A DNA stretch of 64,000 bases from Myceligenerans pegani (GCF_014892515.1 NZ_JADBGR010000104.1:224464-288463), one strand, 5' to 3'. Positions 29,681-40,071 are shown, numbered from the stretch's first letter. Numbers and translations: made by a program. Notes: generated by a model not told the origin, from the letters alone.

Positions 29681-30498
29681 GGTCGCTCGAGCGGCGCGTC
29701 CGCGAGCGCTACGCCGACCTGTCCCCGCAGGAGGCGCGCGCCGCCGACCTGCTGCTGGAGCGGATGTCGGAGCTCGCCGCCTACCGCGCCACGGAGCTCG
29801 CGGAGCTGGCCGGCGTCTCCAAGGCCACGATGAGCCGGCTGGTGCGGCGCCTCGGCTACGACGACTTCGAGGGCCTGCGCGAGCACCTGCGCGAACAGCG
29901 CGGGCGCGGCCTCCCGGTGACGGTGACCCCGCCCGCCGGGCTCGCCTCCCGGCTCCAGCGGGAGACCGAGCACCTGCAGCGCGCCTACGCGTCGCTCGAC
30001 GAGGCCGCGCTGGAGGACGCCGCGACGGCGCTCGCCCGCGCGCGCCGGGTGCTGGTGGTCGGGCGCCGGGGCAGTCATCCCGTGGCCGCCGAGCTGCGGC
30101 GCAACCTGGCGCAGGTGCGGCCGGGCGTGACGCTCGCGCCGTCGCCCGGCCAGTCGCTCGCCGAGGACCTGGTGGGCACGGGCGCGGACGACGTCGTCGT
30201 CGTGGTCTCCTTCCGGCGGCATCCCGCCGGGACGGTGGCCGCCGTCGAACGGCTCGTCGCGGCCGGAGTGCCGGTGCTGCTCCTGGCGGACCCGACGCTG
30301 CGCCGGCTCGCTTCCCGCGTGCGCTGGTGGATCGAGTGCCCCGTGGGGTACGAGGGCGCGTTCGACTCGCACGCCGTGCCGATGAGCCTCGTGGCCGCGC
30401 TGTCCGACCTGGTGCTCGCGCGGACGACGCCGGGCGCCGCGCGGATCGCGGAGATCGACGCCACGTACGCCGAACTCGGCGAGCTGGACGAGGGGTGA
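29677..30498 (+). CDS. MurR/RpiR-family transcriptional regulator
   Basis: A 273-residue regulator with an N-terminal HTH_6 domain (residues ~1-75; [20 protein letters not shown] is the recognition region) and a C-terminal SIS sugar/phospho-ligand domain ([20 protein letters not shown]). Embedded in the purine operon through a GTGA overlap with allC, it probably controls this operon in response to a purine-pathway intermediate; related RpiR proteins regulate allantoin or ureide genes in some bacteria. The 72-bp gap after it contains a palindrome at 30513-30529 that could be its site. Confidence 0.88.
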   Translation: MRSLERRVRERYADLSPQEARAADLLLERMSELAAYRATELAELAGVSKATMSRLVRRLGYDDFEGLREHLREQRGRGLPVTVTPPAGLASRLQRETEHLQRAYASLDEAALEDAATALARARRVLVVGRRGSHPVAAELRRNLAQVRPGVTLAPSPGQSLAEDLVGTGADDVVVVVSFRRHPAGTVAAVERLVAAGVPVLLLADPTLRRLASRVRWWIECPVGYEGAFDSHAVPMSLVAALSDLVLARTTPGAARIAEIDATYAELGELDEG

Positions 30499-30512
30499 CA
30501 CTGAAATCCGGG

Positions 30513-30529
30513 GCGGTCGGCCCGACCGC
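30513..30529. promoter_or_regulatory. 17-bp palindrome between regulator and xanthine dehydrogenase genes
   Basis: GCGGTCGG-C-CCGACCGC is a perfect 8-bp dyad around one base. The one-base centre makes it a protein-binding site rather than an RNA hairpin. It lies in the only sizeable gap (72 bp) of the purine operon, upstream of the xanthine dehydrogenase genes. Confidence 0.4.
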
Positions 30530-30570
30530 ATCCGCGGCCAAGCACGTGAACAGGGCTGACACGAGGACTC

Positions 30571-31467
30571 ATGGACCTGGACATCGACGGCGTGCGCATC
30601 GCACGCGAACGCGCCGACCTGGCGCTGCGCCCCGGCGAGCGCCAGCTCGCGGGCGGGACCTTCCTGTACTCGGAACCGGTCCCGGCCGGCGTGACGGGCC
30701 TTGTCGACCTGCTCGGCCTCGACTGGACCCCGTGGACGATGTCCGACGGCGGTCCGGGGCGGGGTGGGGCAGGAAGCGGCGGTCTCGACGTGGCCGCGAC
30801 CTGCACGATCGCGACGTTGCGGGACCGGGCCGCGGAGGCCGCCGGACAGTACCCGGGCCTGCGGCTCGTGGCGCCATGCGTCTCGGCGTTCCTGCTGTCC
30901 TTCAAGGTGGCACACACGGCGACCGTGGGTGGGAACCTCTGCCTCGGCCTGCCGGCCGGCCCCATGGCGGCGCTGTTCGCCACCCTGGACGGCACGGCGG
31001 AGATCTGGACCCCGGACGGCGCCCGCACCGAACCGGTGTCCGACCTGATCACCGGCCCGGGCATCACCACTCTCACCCCGGGAGAGGTGCTGCGCGCCGT
31101 CCACGTCCCGCCCGCGGGCCTCGAAGCTCGGACGGCGGCCCGCAAGCTGAGCCTGACAGACTTCGGCCGCTCGGCGGTCCTGATCACGGCCGCGGTCTTC
31201 GGCCCGGTCGCGGAGTCGTCGGGCGCGGAGGGGTTCCCCCCGCAGCTTCCGGCCCCGCCTGGCACGGCCGGGGCGACGGTCCGGATCGTCGTGACCGCAT
31301 CGGTGCCGCGACCCGTCGTCCTGCGGATCCCCGCCGGCGACCACGACGCGCTCGACCGCGCCGTCGACCGGATCACCGACTGGTACGACGACCCGCACGG
31401 CGCCCCCGACTGGCGCGCCGCCATGACCCGCCGGCTCACCCACGAGGTCCTGGAGGAACTCTCATGA
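30571..31467 (+). CDS. Xanthine dehydrogenase FAD-binding subunit
   Basis: A 298-residue FAD-binding (PCMH-type) subunit of a molybdenum hydroxylase. [13 protein letters not shown] near the N-terminus and [17 protein letters not shown] near residues 113-130 are the flavin-binding loops, followed by a CO-dehydrogenase-flavoprotein-like C-terminal domain. It pairs with the Fe-S/Mo polypeptide encoded next (ATGA overlap) to oxidise hypoxanthine/xanthine to urate. Confidence 0.9.
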   Translation: MDLDIDGVRIARERADLALRPGERQLAGGTFLYSEPVPAGVTGLVDLLGLDWTPWTMSDGGPGRGGAGSGGLDVAATCTIATLRDRAAEAAGQYPGLRLVAPCVSAFLLSFKVAHTATVGGNLCLGLPAGPMAALFATLDGTAEIWTPDGARTEPVSDLITGPGITTLTPGEVLRAVHVPPAGLEARTAARKLSLTDFGRSAVLITAAVFGPVAESSGAEGFPPQLPAPPGTAGATVRIVVTASVPRPVVLRIPAGDHDALDRAVDRITDWYDDPHGAPDWRAAMTRRLTHEVLEELS

Positions 31468-34352
31468 GGATCGACGGCACCGAGACCAGCGATCCGCCCC
31501 GGCCCGGCCAGTGCCTCCGCACCTACCTGCGCGAGCAGGGCGCCACCGCGGTCAAGCGCGGCTGCGACGCCGGCGACTGCGGCGCCTGCACCGTGCTGCT
31601 CGACGGCGAGCCCGTGCACTCCTGCCTGATCCCCGCCCACCGCGCGACCGAGTCCGAGGTCACGACGGCCGCCGGCCTCGGCACCCCCGAGGAACCGCAC
31701 CCGGTCCAGCGGTGCTTCGCGGAGGCGGCGGGCTTCCAGTGCGGCTTCTGCACCCCGGGCATGGTGGTCACGGCCGCCTTCCTCGCCGCGACCCCGCCCA
31801 CCGAGGCGGCGGACCCCACGGCCGAGTCGCCGCTGCGGCATGCCTGCGACAGTGTCGACGCCGAGAAGTGGAAGGGGAACCTCTGCCGGTGCACCGGGTA
31901 CCGGTCCGTCCGGGACGCCCTGACCGGGCGCGTCAACACCGACGCCCCGGACGGCGCCAAGGGACCGGGCGACAGCCGTGAGGCACGCGGACCGGCCGAC
32001 GAGCCTCACGGCGAATCGAGCCCGGCGTTCGGCCGGTCCGTGCGGGCGCCCGCCGCGGCGCGCGTCGTCACCGGGCGCGAGCCCTACACCCTCGACGAGC
32101 CCGCCCCGCCCGGCCTGCTGCACGTCGCCGTGCTCGGCAGCCCGCATGCCCACGCCCGCATCACCCGCATCTCCGCCGACGCCGCACGCCGCGCGCCCGG
32201 CGTGCACCTCGTCCTCTCCCACGTGGACGTCCCGGACACGCTCTTCTCCACCGGCCGCCACGAGCACCGCACCGACGACCCCGACGACACCCGCATCCTC
32301 GACCCGGTCCTCCGCTTCCGCGGCCAGCGCGTCGCGGTCGCCGTCGCCGACACGCCGCGCCAGGCTCGCGATGCCCTGGCCCTCGTCGAGGTCGAGTACG
32401 ACGTCCTGCCCGCGGTCTTCGACCCGGAACTGGCCAGGTCCACCCCGGGCCAGACCCCATTGCCTGCCGCAGACCAGGTCGAGACGCCACCAACCGCCGT
32501 CGGACACGGATCGGCGGCGCCCGCGGTTCCGCTCCTGCACGATGACAAGGACCCCGTCGCGTCTCGCATCGCCGACCCGTCCCGGAACGTCGTCGCGCAG
32601 CTGCACGAGGAGCACCCCGCCCCGGGCGCCGTCGACGTCGCGCTCGCGGCATCCGCGCACACGGTCACCGGCACGTGGACGACGTCGCGCGTCGCGCACG
32701 CGAGCCTGGAGACCCACGCCGCCCGCGCACACGTCGCGCCCGACGGCACGCTCGTCGTCCGCACCTCCACCCAGGTCCCGTTCCTGGTCCGCGACGAGCT
32801 CGCCCGGCTGCTGGGCCGCGACCCGGCCACGGTGCGCGTCGTCGCGCCGCGCGTGGGCGGCGGGTTCGGCGGCAAGCAGGAGATGCTGCTGGAGGACGTC
32901 GTCGCGCTCGCCGCCCTGCGCACCGGCCGCCCCGTGCAGTGGGAACCGAGCCGCGAGGAAGCGTTCGCCACCTTCCCCTGCCGCCACCCGATGCGCGTCA
33001 CCGTGACACTCGGGGCCGACGACGACGGCATCCTCACCGCCCTCGCCGTCGACGCCCTCTCCGACACCGGCGCCTACGGCAACCACGCGCCCGGCGTCCT
33101 GTTCCACGGGCTCAACGAGTCGGTAGCGGTCTACCGCGCCCCCGCCAAGCGGGTCGACGGCGAGGCCGTCTACACGAACAACCTGCCCTCGGGCGCGTTC
33201 CGCGGGTACGGGCTCGGCCAGATCCAGTTCGCGATCGAGCAGGCCATGGACGAACTCGCCGCCCGCACCGGCCTGAGCACGGCCGAGATCCGCCGCCGCA
33301 ACGTGATCCGCCCCGGCGACCCGTTCGTCACCGGCCACGTGGACGACGGCGACCTGGAGTACGGCTCCTACGGCCTCGACCAGTGCCTGGACATCGTCGA
33401 ACGCGAACTGCGCGCTCCCGACCCCGACCTGAAAGGGCTCGGCGCCGACGGCGAGTGGAGCGTCGGGAGCGGGCTGGCGCTCGCGATGATCGCGACGCTG
33501 CCGCCGCGCGGGCACCGGTCGCAGGCGCGCGTCGTCGCGCACCCCGACGGGACCTTCGCCGTGCACGTCGGGACCGCCGAGTTCGGGAACGGGACCTCGA
33601 CCGCGCTCGTGCAGATCGCGGCGACCGAGCTCGGTGTCGCGCCCGAGCGGGTGCGGCTGGTCCAGTCCGACACGGCCACCTCCGGGTACGACACCGGTGC
33701 CTACGGCTCGGCCGGAACCGTCGTGGCGGGACTCGTCGTGGCGCGCGCGGCCGCGGAGGTCCGGGAGAAACTCGAGGCGGGCGCAAGGTCGCGGTCCGTC
33801 GTCGAGGCGACGGCCTCCCACGACGGCACGCCGCGCTCCGTCGCGTTCAACGTGCACGGCTTCCGCGTGGCCGTGCGGCGCGCCACGGGCGAGGTGCGCG
33901 TCCTGCGTTCGGTGCACGCCGCCGACGCCGGCGTCGTCATCAACCCCGAGCAGCTGCGCGGCCAGATCGAGGGCGGCGTCGCGCAGGCGATCGGGTCGGC
34001 GCTGCAGGAGCAGCTGGTGGTGTCGGGCACGCCGGCGGGACCGGTCCGGGCCGGGGCGGCCGGGACGCGCCCCGGGTTCGACGACGTCCCGCCGGGCACT
34101 GTCCTCACCCGCACGTTCCGCCACTACCGGCTGCCCGCCATGGCCGACGTCCCCCGCACCGACGTCTTCTTCGCCGACACCGCCGACCGGCTCGGCGTGC
34201 GCGGCGCGAAGTCCATGAGCGAGGCCCCCTACAACCCGGTCGCGCCCGCGCTGGCGAACGCGATCGCCGACGCGACGGGCGTACGCCCGCACGGGATCCC
34301 GATGCAGCGCGACGTCCTGTGGCGCCTGTTCGACAGCGAGGAGACACGATGA
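31464..34352 (+). CDS. Xanthine dehydrogenase, fused 2Fe-2S and molybdopterin subunits
   Basis: A 962-residue polypeptide. Residues ~15-155 are the two-cluster Fe-S subunit: plant-type ligands in [15 protein letters not shown] with a later Cys in VHSCL, and helical-domain ligands QCGFCTPGM and LCRCTGY. Residues ~190-960 are the molybdopterin-binding large subunit ([33 protein letters not shown], and the late [17 protein letters not shown] that carries the catalytic Glu region). The N-terminal ferredoxin part is short. Fe-S and Mo parts share one chain while FAD is separate, unlike both the three-gene and the single-chain forms. Feeds urate to the enzymes encoded upstream. Confidence 0.92.
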   Translation: MRIDGTETSDPPRPGQCLRTYLREQGATAVKRGCDAGDCGACTVLLDGEPVHSCLIPAHRATESEVTTAAGLGTPEEPHPVQRCFAEAAGFQCGFCTPGMVVTAAFLAATPPTEAADPTAESPLRHACDSVDAEKWKGNLCRCTGYRSVRDALTGRVNTDAPDGAKGPGDSREARGPADEPHGESSPAFGRSVRAPAAARVVTGREPYTLDEPAPPGLLHVAVLGSPHAHARITRISADAARRAPGVHLVLSHVDVPDTLFSTGRHEHRTDDPDDTRILDPVLRFRGQRVAVAVADTPRQARDALALVEVEYDVLPAVFDPELARSTPGQTPLPAADQVETPPTAVGHGSAAPAVPLLHDDKDPVASRIADPSRNVVAQLHEEHPAPGAVDVALAASAHTVTGTWTTSRVAHASLETHAARAHVAPDGTLVVRTSTQVPFLVRDELARLLGRDPATVRVVAPRVGGGFGGKQEMLLEDVVALAALRTGRPVQWEPSREEAFATFPCRHPMRVTVTLGADDDGILTALAVDALSDTGAYGNHAPGVLFHGLNESVAVYRAPAKRVDGEAVYTNNLPSGAFRGYGLGQIQFAIEQAMDELAARTGLSTAEIRRRNVIRPGDPFVTGHVDDGDLEYGSYGLDQCLDIVERELRAPDPDLKGLGADGEWSVGSGLALAMIATLPPRGHRSQARVVAHPDGTFAVHVGTAEFGNGTSTALVQIAATELGVAPERVRLVQSDTATSGYDTGAYGSAGTVVAGLVVARAAAEVREKLEAGARSRSVVEATASHDGTPRSVAFNVHGFRVAVRRATGEVRVLRSVHAADAGVVINPEQLRGQIEGGVAQAIGSALQEQLVVSGTPAGPVRAGAAGTRPGFDDVPPGTVLTRTFRHYRLPAMADVPRTDVFFADTADRLGVRGAKSMSEAPYNPVAPALANAIADATGVRPHGIPMQRDVLWRLFDSEETR

Positions 34353-34837
34353 CCGAACCCGACGTGACCCACGACGACGACCGCTGGCTCGCCCGTGCCG
34401 TCGCGCTCGCCGTCCGGAACGTCGCGGACGGGGGAGGACCGTTCGGCGCGGTCGTGGTGCGCGACGGCGCCGAGGTGGCGACCGGCGTCAACCGCGTCAC
34501 CCGCGACCTCGACCCCACCGCGCACGCCGAGGTGATGGCGATCCGCGCGGCCTGCCGGGTGCTGGGCACGCACTCGCTGGCCGGGACGGTGCTGTACTCG
34601 TCTTGCGAGCCGTGCCCGCTGTGCCTGACGGCGGGCCTGTGGGCCCGCGTGGACCGCATCGTGTTCGCCGCCGACCGGCACGACGCCGCCGCGGCCGGCT
34701 TCGACGACCGCGCGTTCTACGGCCTGCTGGAACAGGACCGCGACACGTGGCCCAACCCGGTGATCGCCCGCCGGATCGCGGTGGCGGGCGATCCGTTCAC
34801 GGCCTGGAAGGCGGCGGAGGAGCGCACGCCGTACTGA
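34349..34837 (+). CDS. guaD: Guanine deaminase (CDA-fold nucleoside deaminase)
   Basis: A 162-residue zinc deaminase. HAEV supplies the zinc His and catalytic Glu, and SCEPCPLC supplies the two Cys ligands. [13 protein letters not shown] and the ending [16 protein letters not shown] resemble bacterial GuaD, which turns guanine into xanthine, the substrate of the preceding xanthine dehydrogenase. ATGA overlap with that gene. Cytosine or adenosine deamination is the alternative, less likely in this operon. Confidence 0.85.
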   Translation: MTEPDVTHDDDRWLARAVALAVRNVADGGGPFGAVVVRDGAEVATGVNRVTRDLDPTAHAEVMAIRAACRVLGTHSLAGTVLYSSCEPCPLCLTAGLWARVDRIVFAADRHDAAAAGFDDRAFYGLLEQDRDTWPNPVIARRIAVAGDPFTAWKAAEERTPY

Positions 34838-34864
34838 CAGGGCCGACCTGACAAGCAGGACAAG

Positions 34865-34870
34865 TAGCGT
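34865..34870 (+). promoter_or_regulatory. -10-like hexamer of nucleotidyltransferase gene
   Basis: TAGCGT lies seven bases before the ATG at 34878. It overlaps the alternative GTG start at 34869 and so argues for the later ATG. Confidence 0.35.
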
Positions 34871-34877
34871 GGGCACC

Positions 34878-35444
34878 ATGGTGAACGCGGTGGGAATCGT
34901 GCTGGCCGCCGGGGCCGGGACCCGGTTCGGCGGGCCCAAGGCGCTCGCCCGGGCCGACGACGGGACGCCCTGGGTCGAGATCGCCTGCCGCACCCTGCTC
35001 GACGGCGGGTGCAAGGACGTGATCGTCACCCTCGGCGCCGGCGCGGACACGGCCGGGCCGCTGGTGCCGGGCTGGGCCACGACCGCCGTCGTCCCCGACT
35101 GGGCGGGCGGCGCGTCCGCGTCGCTCCGGGCCGGCCTGGCGGCGGCCGCCGGGACCAGCGCCGACGTCGCGGTGATCACCCTCGTCGACCTGCCGCACCT
35201 CCCGCCCGCGGCGGTCCGCCGGATGCTCGGGCCCGACGACGGCGCGGTGGGCGCGGACACCCTGCGCCGCGCGGTCCACGCCGGGCGTCCGGGGCATCCC
35301 GTCGTGCTGGGACGGCACCACTGGGAAGCGGTCGCGAGCACCGCCACGGGAGACCGCGGCGCGTCCGGCTACCTGCGGGAGCACGGCGCCACCGAGGTCG
35401 ATTGCACGGACCTGGGCGGCGGTGGCGACGTGGACCGGCGCTGA
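34878..35444 (+). CDS. MobA/MocA-like NTP transferase
   Basis: A 188-residue nucleotidyltransferase of the MobA-like family. VLAAGAGTRFGGPKAL is the nucleotide-binding signature, and VVPDWAGGASASLRAGL and LVDLPHL match MocA-type molybdenum cofactor cytidylyl/guanylyltransferases. Directly behind a molybdenum hydroxylase operon, it most likely tailors or loads the cofactor of xanthine dehydrogenase. An upstream GTG (34869, with AGGA eight bases before it) would add three residues. Convergent with uppS, with a six-base gap. Confidence 0.82.
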   Translation: MVNAVGIVLAAGAGTRFGGPKALARADDGTPWVEIACRTLLDGGCKDVIVTLGAGADTAGPLVPGWATTAVVPDWAGGASASLRAGLAAAAGTSADVAVITLVDLPHLPPAAVRRMLGPDDGAVGADTLRRAVHAGRPGHPVVLGRHHWEAVASTATGDRGASGYLREHGATEVDCTDLGGGGDVDRR

Positions 35445-35450
35445 AGAGCG

Positions 35451-36314
35451 CTACGCGGGCTTGACCGCGTCGATCGCCCCGCCGTAGCGGCGGTCGCGGC
35501 GCGCGTACTCCTCGACGGCACGCCAGAGGTGGCGGCGGTCGACGTCCGGCCACGGCTCCGGCAGGTAGATCATCTCCGCGTAGGCCGCCTGCCAGAGCAT
35601 GAAGTTGCTGGTCCGCTGCTCGCCCGAGGAGCGCAGGAACAGGTCGACGTCGGGCGCGTCCGGCACGTACAGATGCTGCTGGACCGTCTTCTCGGTGATC
35701 CTGCGCGGGTCCAGCCGGCCGGCGGCCACCTCCCGGGCGATGGACGCCGCGGCGTCGGCCACCTCCGCGCGCCCGCCGTAGTTCACGCACATCGTCAGGG
35801 TGCAGCGGTCGTTGTCGCGCGTCTCCTCCTCGCACCGCTCCAGCACCTTGATCACCGAGTTCCACAGCTTGGGCCGCCGCCCCGACCAGCGGATCCGCAC
35901 GCCCCAGGACGCCATCGTCTCCAGCTGGCGATCCATCACCTCCTTGGTGAACCGCATGATGAACGCGACCTCGGAGGGCGAGCGCTTCCAGTTCTCCGTC
36001 GAGAACGCGTACGCCGAGATGTGCTCGATCCCGAGCTCGACGGCGCCGGCGACGACGTCGAGCAGCGACGCCTCCCCGGCCCGGTGCCCCTCCGTGCGCG
36101 GCAACCCGCGGGCGTTCGCCCAGCGGCCGTTGCCGTCCATCACGACGGCGACGTGCCGGGGCAGGAACTCGCGGGGGATCTGCGGCGCCCGGGCCCCGGA
36201 CGGGTGCGGATACGGGTCCGCGAACCGGCCTTCCCGTGCGGGGGTGCTTCCCGGGTTCGCCTGCCGCGTGTCCGCCTCGGGCCGGCGCCCCCGGCTCTCG
36301 TCGGCATCGATCAT
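35451..36314 (-). CDS. uppS: Isoprenyl transferase (undecaprenyl diphosphate synthase)
   Basis: A 287-residue cis-prenyltransferase making the polyprenyl diphosphate carrier lipid for cell-wall synthesis. [13 protein letters not shown] is the conserved substrate motif, and [22 protein letters not shown] and [18 protein letters not shown] are the other family blocks. Residues 1-50 are an unconserved Arg/Pro-rich extension. The ATG at 36314 overlaps the recO stop (ATGA). The much longer upstream frame only overprints recO. Confidence 0.95.
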   Translation of the reverse strand: MIDADESRGRRPEADTRQANPGSTPAREGRFADPYPHPSGARAPQIPREFLPRHVAVVMDGNGRWANARGLPRTEGHRAGEASLLDVVAGAVELGIEHISAYAFSTENWKRSPSEVAFIMRFTKEVMDRQLETMASWGVRIRWSGRRPKLWNSVIKVLERCEEETRDNDRCTLTMCVNYGGRAEVADAAASIAREVAAGRLDPRRITEKTVQQHLYVPDAPDVDLFLRSSGEQRTSNFMLWQAAYAEMIYLPEPWPDVDRRHLWRAVEEYARRDRRYGGAIDAVKPA

Positions 36315-37042
36315 GAGCGCTCGACCATCCTCAACGATCTCAGTGTCCTCTCCAGGTAGTACTGGCCGTACGCGGCGACCAGGCCGCTCGCCTCGCTCCG
36401 GTGCCGCGCCGCGGACGCGTCCGCTGTCTCCCAGTCGCCGGACAGCAGCGCCGCCAGCAGGGCGAACGTCTCGGGAGCGGGCGACGGCGACCCGGGCGGC
36501 CGGCAGCGCGGGCACACCGCGCCGCCCTGCGCCACGTTGAACGCCGTGTGCGGACCGGGCTCGCCGCAGCGCGCGCAGTCGACCGCCGACAGCGCCCAGC
36601 CCGCCACGGCCAGCGCCCGCAGCAGATAGGAGTCGAGCACCAGCCCGGCCGCGTGCTGCCGCTCCGCCAGCGCACGCAGCCCGCCCGCCAGCAGCCAGTA
36701 CTGCTGCACGGCCGGCTCGTGCTCCTGGTCCACCAGCCGGTCGGCAGCCTCCAGCATCGCGGTGCCCGCCGTGTAGAGCTCGTAGTCCTCGCAGATCCGC
36801 CGCGCATAGGCGCCGACGGTCTCGGCCTGCGTCACGGTGTCGAGCGTGCGGCCCGTGTGGAACTGCACGTCCACGGCCATGAACGGCTCCAGCCGCGCCC
36901 CGAACCGGGACGACGTCCGGCGTACCCCCCGCCCGACGGCACGCACCTTGCCCCGCTCGCGGGTCAGGAACGTGACGATCCGGTCCGCCTCGCCCAGCTT
37001 CTGGGTGCGCAGCACGATCGCGTCGTCTCGGTACAGGGGCAC
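36311..37042 (-). CDS. recO: DNA repair protein RecO
   Basis: A 243-residue recombination mediator that helps load RecA on SSB-coated [23 protein letters not shown] is the typical N-terminal OB-fold start. A zinc site is formed by CARCGEPG and CPRCRPPG in the C-terminal half. GTG start at 37042. In most actinobacteria recO follows era/leuA on the same strand; here recO-uppS lies on the opposite strand, beyond the purine genes. Confidence 0.95.
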   Translation of the reverse strand: MPLYRDDAIVLRTQKLGEADRIVTFLTRERGKVRAVGRGVRRTSSRFGARLEPFMAVDVQFHTGRTLDTVTQAETVGAYARRICEDYELYTAGTAMLEAADRLVDQEHEPAVQQYWLLAGGLRALAERQHAAGLVLDSYLLRALAVAGWALSAVDCARCGEPGPHTAFNVAQGGAVCPRCRPPGSPSPAPETFALLAALLSGDWETADASAARHRSEASGLVAAYGQYYLERTLRSLRMVERS

Positions 37043-37173
37043 GGGACCAGTGTCCCAGGTGTGGCTGACAGCGGCTGACGGCGCGCGGCGGCCGGCGTCG
37101 ACCGTCGTCGACATCACCGTCCGGGAGAACCCTGAACCTGCCCTGAGATCCCGCGAGATCCGTCCGGCCGTAT

Positions 37174-37190
37174 ATGTAGCGTCGCTACAT
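37174..37190. promoter_or_regulatory. Palindromic operator over the cydA -10
   Basis: ATGTAGCG-T-CGCTACAT is a perfect 8-bp dyad with a one-base centre, ending eight bases before the cydA GTG. It contains TAGCGT (37177-37182), a plausible -10. Occupation would block RNA polymerase, so a repressor site is likely. It does not resemble the Rex operator. Confidence 0.6.
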
Positions 37191-37197
37191 TTGAAGG

Positions 37198-38682
37198 GTG
37201 AGTGCCGCAGATCTCGCCCGCCTCGAGTTCGCGCTCCTGGCGGCCGTCCACTTCCTCTTCGTACTGGTGACACTCGGGCTCGGCCCGGTCGTCGCCGTGT
37301 TCAGCAGCCGCTGGGCCCGGGCCGAGCGCCGCGGCCTGTGGCAGGCGCCGGTCCTGGAGCGTGCCACCCGGTTCTGGGGCCAGCTCTACCTGGTGAACTA
37401 CGCCCTCGGCATCGCGGCCGGGATCGTGCTGGAACTGCAGTTCGGGCTGCACTTCCCCGGGCTGCTCGACGTCGCCGGGGAGGTCTTCGGCGCGCCGCTG
37501 GCGATCGAGACGCTGGGCGCGTTCTTCCTGGAGTCCACGCTGCTCGGGCTGTGGGTGTTCGGGTGGCACGTGATCCCGCGCCGCGCGCACGCCCTGATCT
37601 TCTGGGGCGTGGTGGCCACCGGCTACGTCTCGGCGTTCACCGTGATGATCGCCAACGGCTTCCTCCGCAACCCCGTCGGCCACGAGCTGGTCGACACGCC
37701 CGACGGCCCCGTCGCCACCATCAGCGACCCGCTCGCCCTGGTCCTCAACCCGGCGGCGGTGCTGTCGGGATTCCATGTGGTCGGAGCCTGCCTGATGGCG
37801 GGCGGGTTCCTGCTGGTCGCGGTCGGCGCATGGCACCTGCGGCGCGGAGGGGGCGCCGGCGGGCCGTGGGGCGGGCGGCAGCCGGCGGACATCGACGAGG
37901 ACCTGTGGCGCCGTTCCATGCGCACCGGGATCGTCACCGGTTCGATCGGCGCCCTCCTCGCGACCGGTTTCGGGTACGGCCAGTTCGCGTACATCACGAG
38001 GCTCGACGACCCGGGCCCGTCGGGCGGCGACGTCGACGGACCGCTCGACATCGTGGCGGCGATGGGGCTCGGGCTCATGGACACCGTCGCGAACCTCGTC
38101 GTCCTCGTCGGCATCGTGCTGCTCCTGATGCTGATCGGCAACGGCATCTTCCGCATGCGCCGGGGCGTGCGGAACGCGCTCTACGGCATCCTGATCGCCC
38201 TCCTGCCCGTGCCGTTCGTCACGGCCGTCTCCGGCTGGCTCACCCGTGAGCTCAGCCGGCAGCCCTGGGTCGTCGCGGGCGTGCTGCGGACCGACGAGGC
38301 CGTGAGCGACCAGCCCGCCGGAGCGGTGCTCGCGTCGCTGCTCGTGCTGGTCGGGCTCATGGTGACGCTCGCGGTCGTCGACTGGTCCGTCCTCGCGAAG
38401 CTCGCCGGCCGCGGCGGGGACCGGCTCGTCCTGGGTGCCCCGCCGGACGAGGTGCTGGGCGCCGAGACGGACGGCGATCCCGACGCGGACCTGCTCCGCT
38501 TCGCGGACGCGCCCGCCGGCGTCGGTCCTCCGGCCGGACCCGGCTCGTCCTCCGCCGTCGCCGCGCCGTCCGGCGCGACCCGGCCCTCCGGCGTCGGCCC
38601 GTCCCCCGAGCTTGCCCAGTCCTCCGGGCCGGCCGTGCGCCCTGCTCCGACCGATCCGACCACACCGGAGGGTGCTCGATGA
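37198..38682 (+). CDS. cydA: Cytochrome bd-type ubiquinol oxidase subunit I
   Basis: A 494-residue membrane protein with about nine helices. The heme-ligand His lies near residue 18 ([13 protein letters not shown]) and another in [14 protein letters not shown] (near 190). The signature [12 protein letters not shown] replaces the canonical GWxxxExGRQPW with Ser for Gly. The quinol loop is short, as in cyanide-insensitive oxidases. A long Pro/Ala/Ser-rich tail (about residues 420-494) follows the last helix. GTG start with GAAGGG upstream. The cydB stop/start overlap is ATGA. A terminal oxidase for low-oxygen or stress respiration. Confidence 0.88.
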   Translation: MSAADLARLEFALLAAVHFLFVLVTLGLGPVVAVFSSRWARAERRGLWQAPVLERATRFWGQLYLVNYALGIAAGIVLELQFGLHFPGLLDVAGEVFGAPLAIETLGAFFLESTLLGLWVFGWHVIPRRAHALIFWGVVATGYVSAFTVMIANGFLRNPVGHELVDTPDGPVATISDPLALVLNPAAVLSGFHVVGACLMAGGFLLVAVGAWHLRRGGGAGGPWGGRQPADIDEDLWRRSMRTGIVTGSIGALLATGFGYGQFAYITRLDDPGPSGGDVDGPLDIVAAMGLGLMDTVANLVVLVGIVLLLMLIGNGIFRMRRGVRNALYGILIALLPVPFVTAVSGWLTRELSRQPWVVAGVLRTDEAVSDQPAGAVLASLLVLVGLMVTLAVVDWSVLAKLAGRGGDRLVLGAPPDEVLGAETDGDPDADLLRFADAPAGVGPPAGPGSSSAVAAPSGATRPSGVGPSPELAQSSGPAVRPAPTDPTTPEGAR

Positions 38683-39404
38683 CCGCCGCCTGGGGAATCC
38701 TGCTGATCGTCCTGCTCACGGGTTGGTCCGTGCTCGACGGCGCCGTCCAGGGGGCCGCCGCCACCAACCTCGGTGCGCGGGGGGACGCAGCCCGCCGGGT
38801 GCGCCTCGCCGCCGTCGGCCCGCTGCTGCTGCCCGGCGAGGTGTGGCTCGTCGCGGGGGCGGGCGTGCTGATCGGCGCGTTCCCGCACGCGGAGGCGGAG
38901 CTCCTGCACGCGGGCTACGCGGCCGCGATCGCGCTGATCGCGTCGTGGGCACTGCGCGACGCCGCCCTCTGGCTCCGTTCCCGTCGCGAGGGCCACGCCT
39001 GGCGCGCGACCTGGGACTGGTTGCTCGCGGCGGCGTCGACACTGCTCCCGGCGGCCTGGGGCGCCCTGCTCGGAACGGCCTGGGGCAGCGCGGTCGCCGT
39101 CGTCGTGCTCGCGGCCTGGAGCGTCGCCGCCACGCGCCTGCACGGGGCGGCGCTCGTCGCGCGCCGCCTCGGCGAGCCGTCCCGGTTCGGGTGGTGGACG
39201 ACGTCGGCCCTGGTGGCGACGCCCGTGCTCGTGACGGCGGTCGTGGCGTGGCCCCACCTCATGACCGGCACCGCGGTGAACGGCCCGTCCGCGGCGCTCG
39301 GCGGGGTGGTGGCGGCGCTGCTGCCGGTCCTCGGGATCGCGCAGTGGTTCGCGTGGCGGCTCCTGGCCCGCCCGCTCGGTCCACGGGACGTGATCTTCTT
39401 CTGA
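38679..39404 (+). CDS. cydB: Short cytochrome bd oxidase subunit II
   Basis: A 241-residue, ~7-helix protein. The N-terminal half aligns by pattern with CydB (GWSVLDGAVQGA; RLAAVGPLLLPGEVWLVAGAGVLIGAFP; WDWLLAAASTLLPAAWGALLG), including the Glu of the GEVWL motif. At ~240 residues it is about 90-130 shorter than ordinary CydB, with the missing length in the C-terminal repeat. No cydDC genes are nearby. Overlap with cydA indicates a two-subunit oxidase. Confidence 0.75.
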   Translation: MTAAWGILLIVLLTGWSVLDGAVQGAAATNLGARGDAARRVRLAAVGPLLLPGEVWLVAGAGVLIGAFPHAEAELLHAGYAAAIALIASWALRDAALWLRSRREGHAWRATWDWLLAAASTLLPAAWGALLGTAWGSAVAVVVLAAWSVAATRLHGAALVARRLGEPSRFGWWTTSALVATPVLVTAVVAWPHLMTGTAVNGPSAALGGVVAALLPVLGIAQWFAWRLLARPLGPRDVIFF

Positions 39405-39435
39405 CCGTGCCCGATTTCGATAGGATCGAAGCACC

Positions 39436-40071
39436 ATGACCACCAAGAACCGCATCCTCTGCGCGCTCCTGGGCGCGGGCGCCGTCAGCCTGACCTTCCT
39501 GATCATCGCCTGGGTCCCCGATGCCCTGACCTGGCTGCTCGGCGTGGGCGGATCGGTGCTCTTCCTGGTGTCGCTCGCGATCCCCGGCCCCACCTACATG
39601 AAGCAGCCGCCGTGGCACTCCGTCACGATCCTCGACCGCGGGTACATGACCCCGGCCGAGGTGCACCAGATGCTCGGGATCTGGCTGCCCGCGCAGATCG
39701 AGCACCTGGAGGCGCGCGACGCGCAATGGACGGTGGCGCGGCACGTGCCGAAGTGGCGCGCGGACCACGTGGTGCAGGTCCTCGACTACCGCGGCGTCGT
39801 CGCCGAGCGGCGCTTCGAGCCGCTGTCCGCGCTGCAGTGGGTGGGCGTGCACATCTTCCCGGTGCTGCTCGGCGTGGGCCTGGCGCTCCCGCTGCTGGCG
39901 GTGATCGGCTTCGGCACGCTGGGGAGCAACTGGCTCACGGCGCTGCTCCTGTTCGCCGTGTGGGGCGCGGTGGCGATGGCGGTGCGCGGCGTCCTGGAGC
40001 GGTGGGTCATCCACCGCGTGGTCTGGGAACCGGAGCTCACCCCGGACGGCACCCGCTTCGTCGAGCGGTGA
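39436..40071 (+). CDS. Membrane protein of unknown function
   Basis: A 211-residue protein with two N-terminal helices (residues ~8-50), a soluble stretch of ~80 residues containing HSVTILDRGYMTPAEVHQML and a PKWRADHVVQVLDYRG segment, and two further helices (~137-185). I do not recognise the family. TAGGAT at 39421-39426 lies nine bases before the ATG, so it probably has its own promoter after cydB. Confidence 0.65.
   Translation: MTTKNRILCALLGAGAVSLTFLIIAWVPDALTWLLGVGGSVLFLVSLAIPGPTYMKQPPWHSVTILDRGYMTPAEVHQMLGIWLPAQIEHLEARDAQWTVARHVPKWRADHVVQVLDYRGVVAERRFEPLSALQWVGVHIFPVLLGVGLALPLLAVIGFGTLGSNWLTALLLFAVWGAVAMAVRGVLERWVIHRVVWEPELTPDGTRFVER

Noticed and set aside
30075..34292. 1405-codon open frame antisense to the xanthine dehydrogenase genes
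   Set aside because: Pure GC-bias shadow: its translation is low-complexity Arg/Gly/Val/His-rich, and the plus strand encodes clear enzyme motifs throughout.
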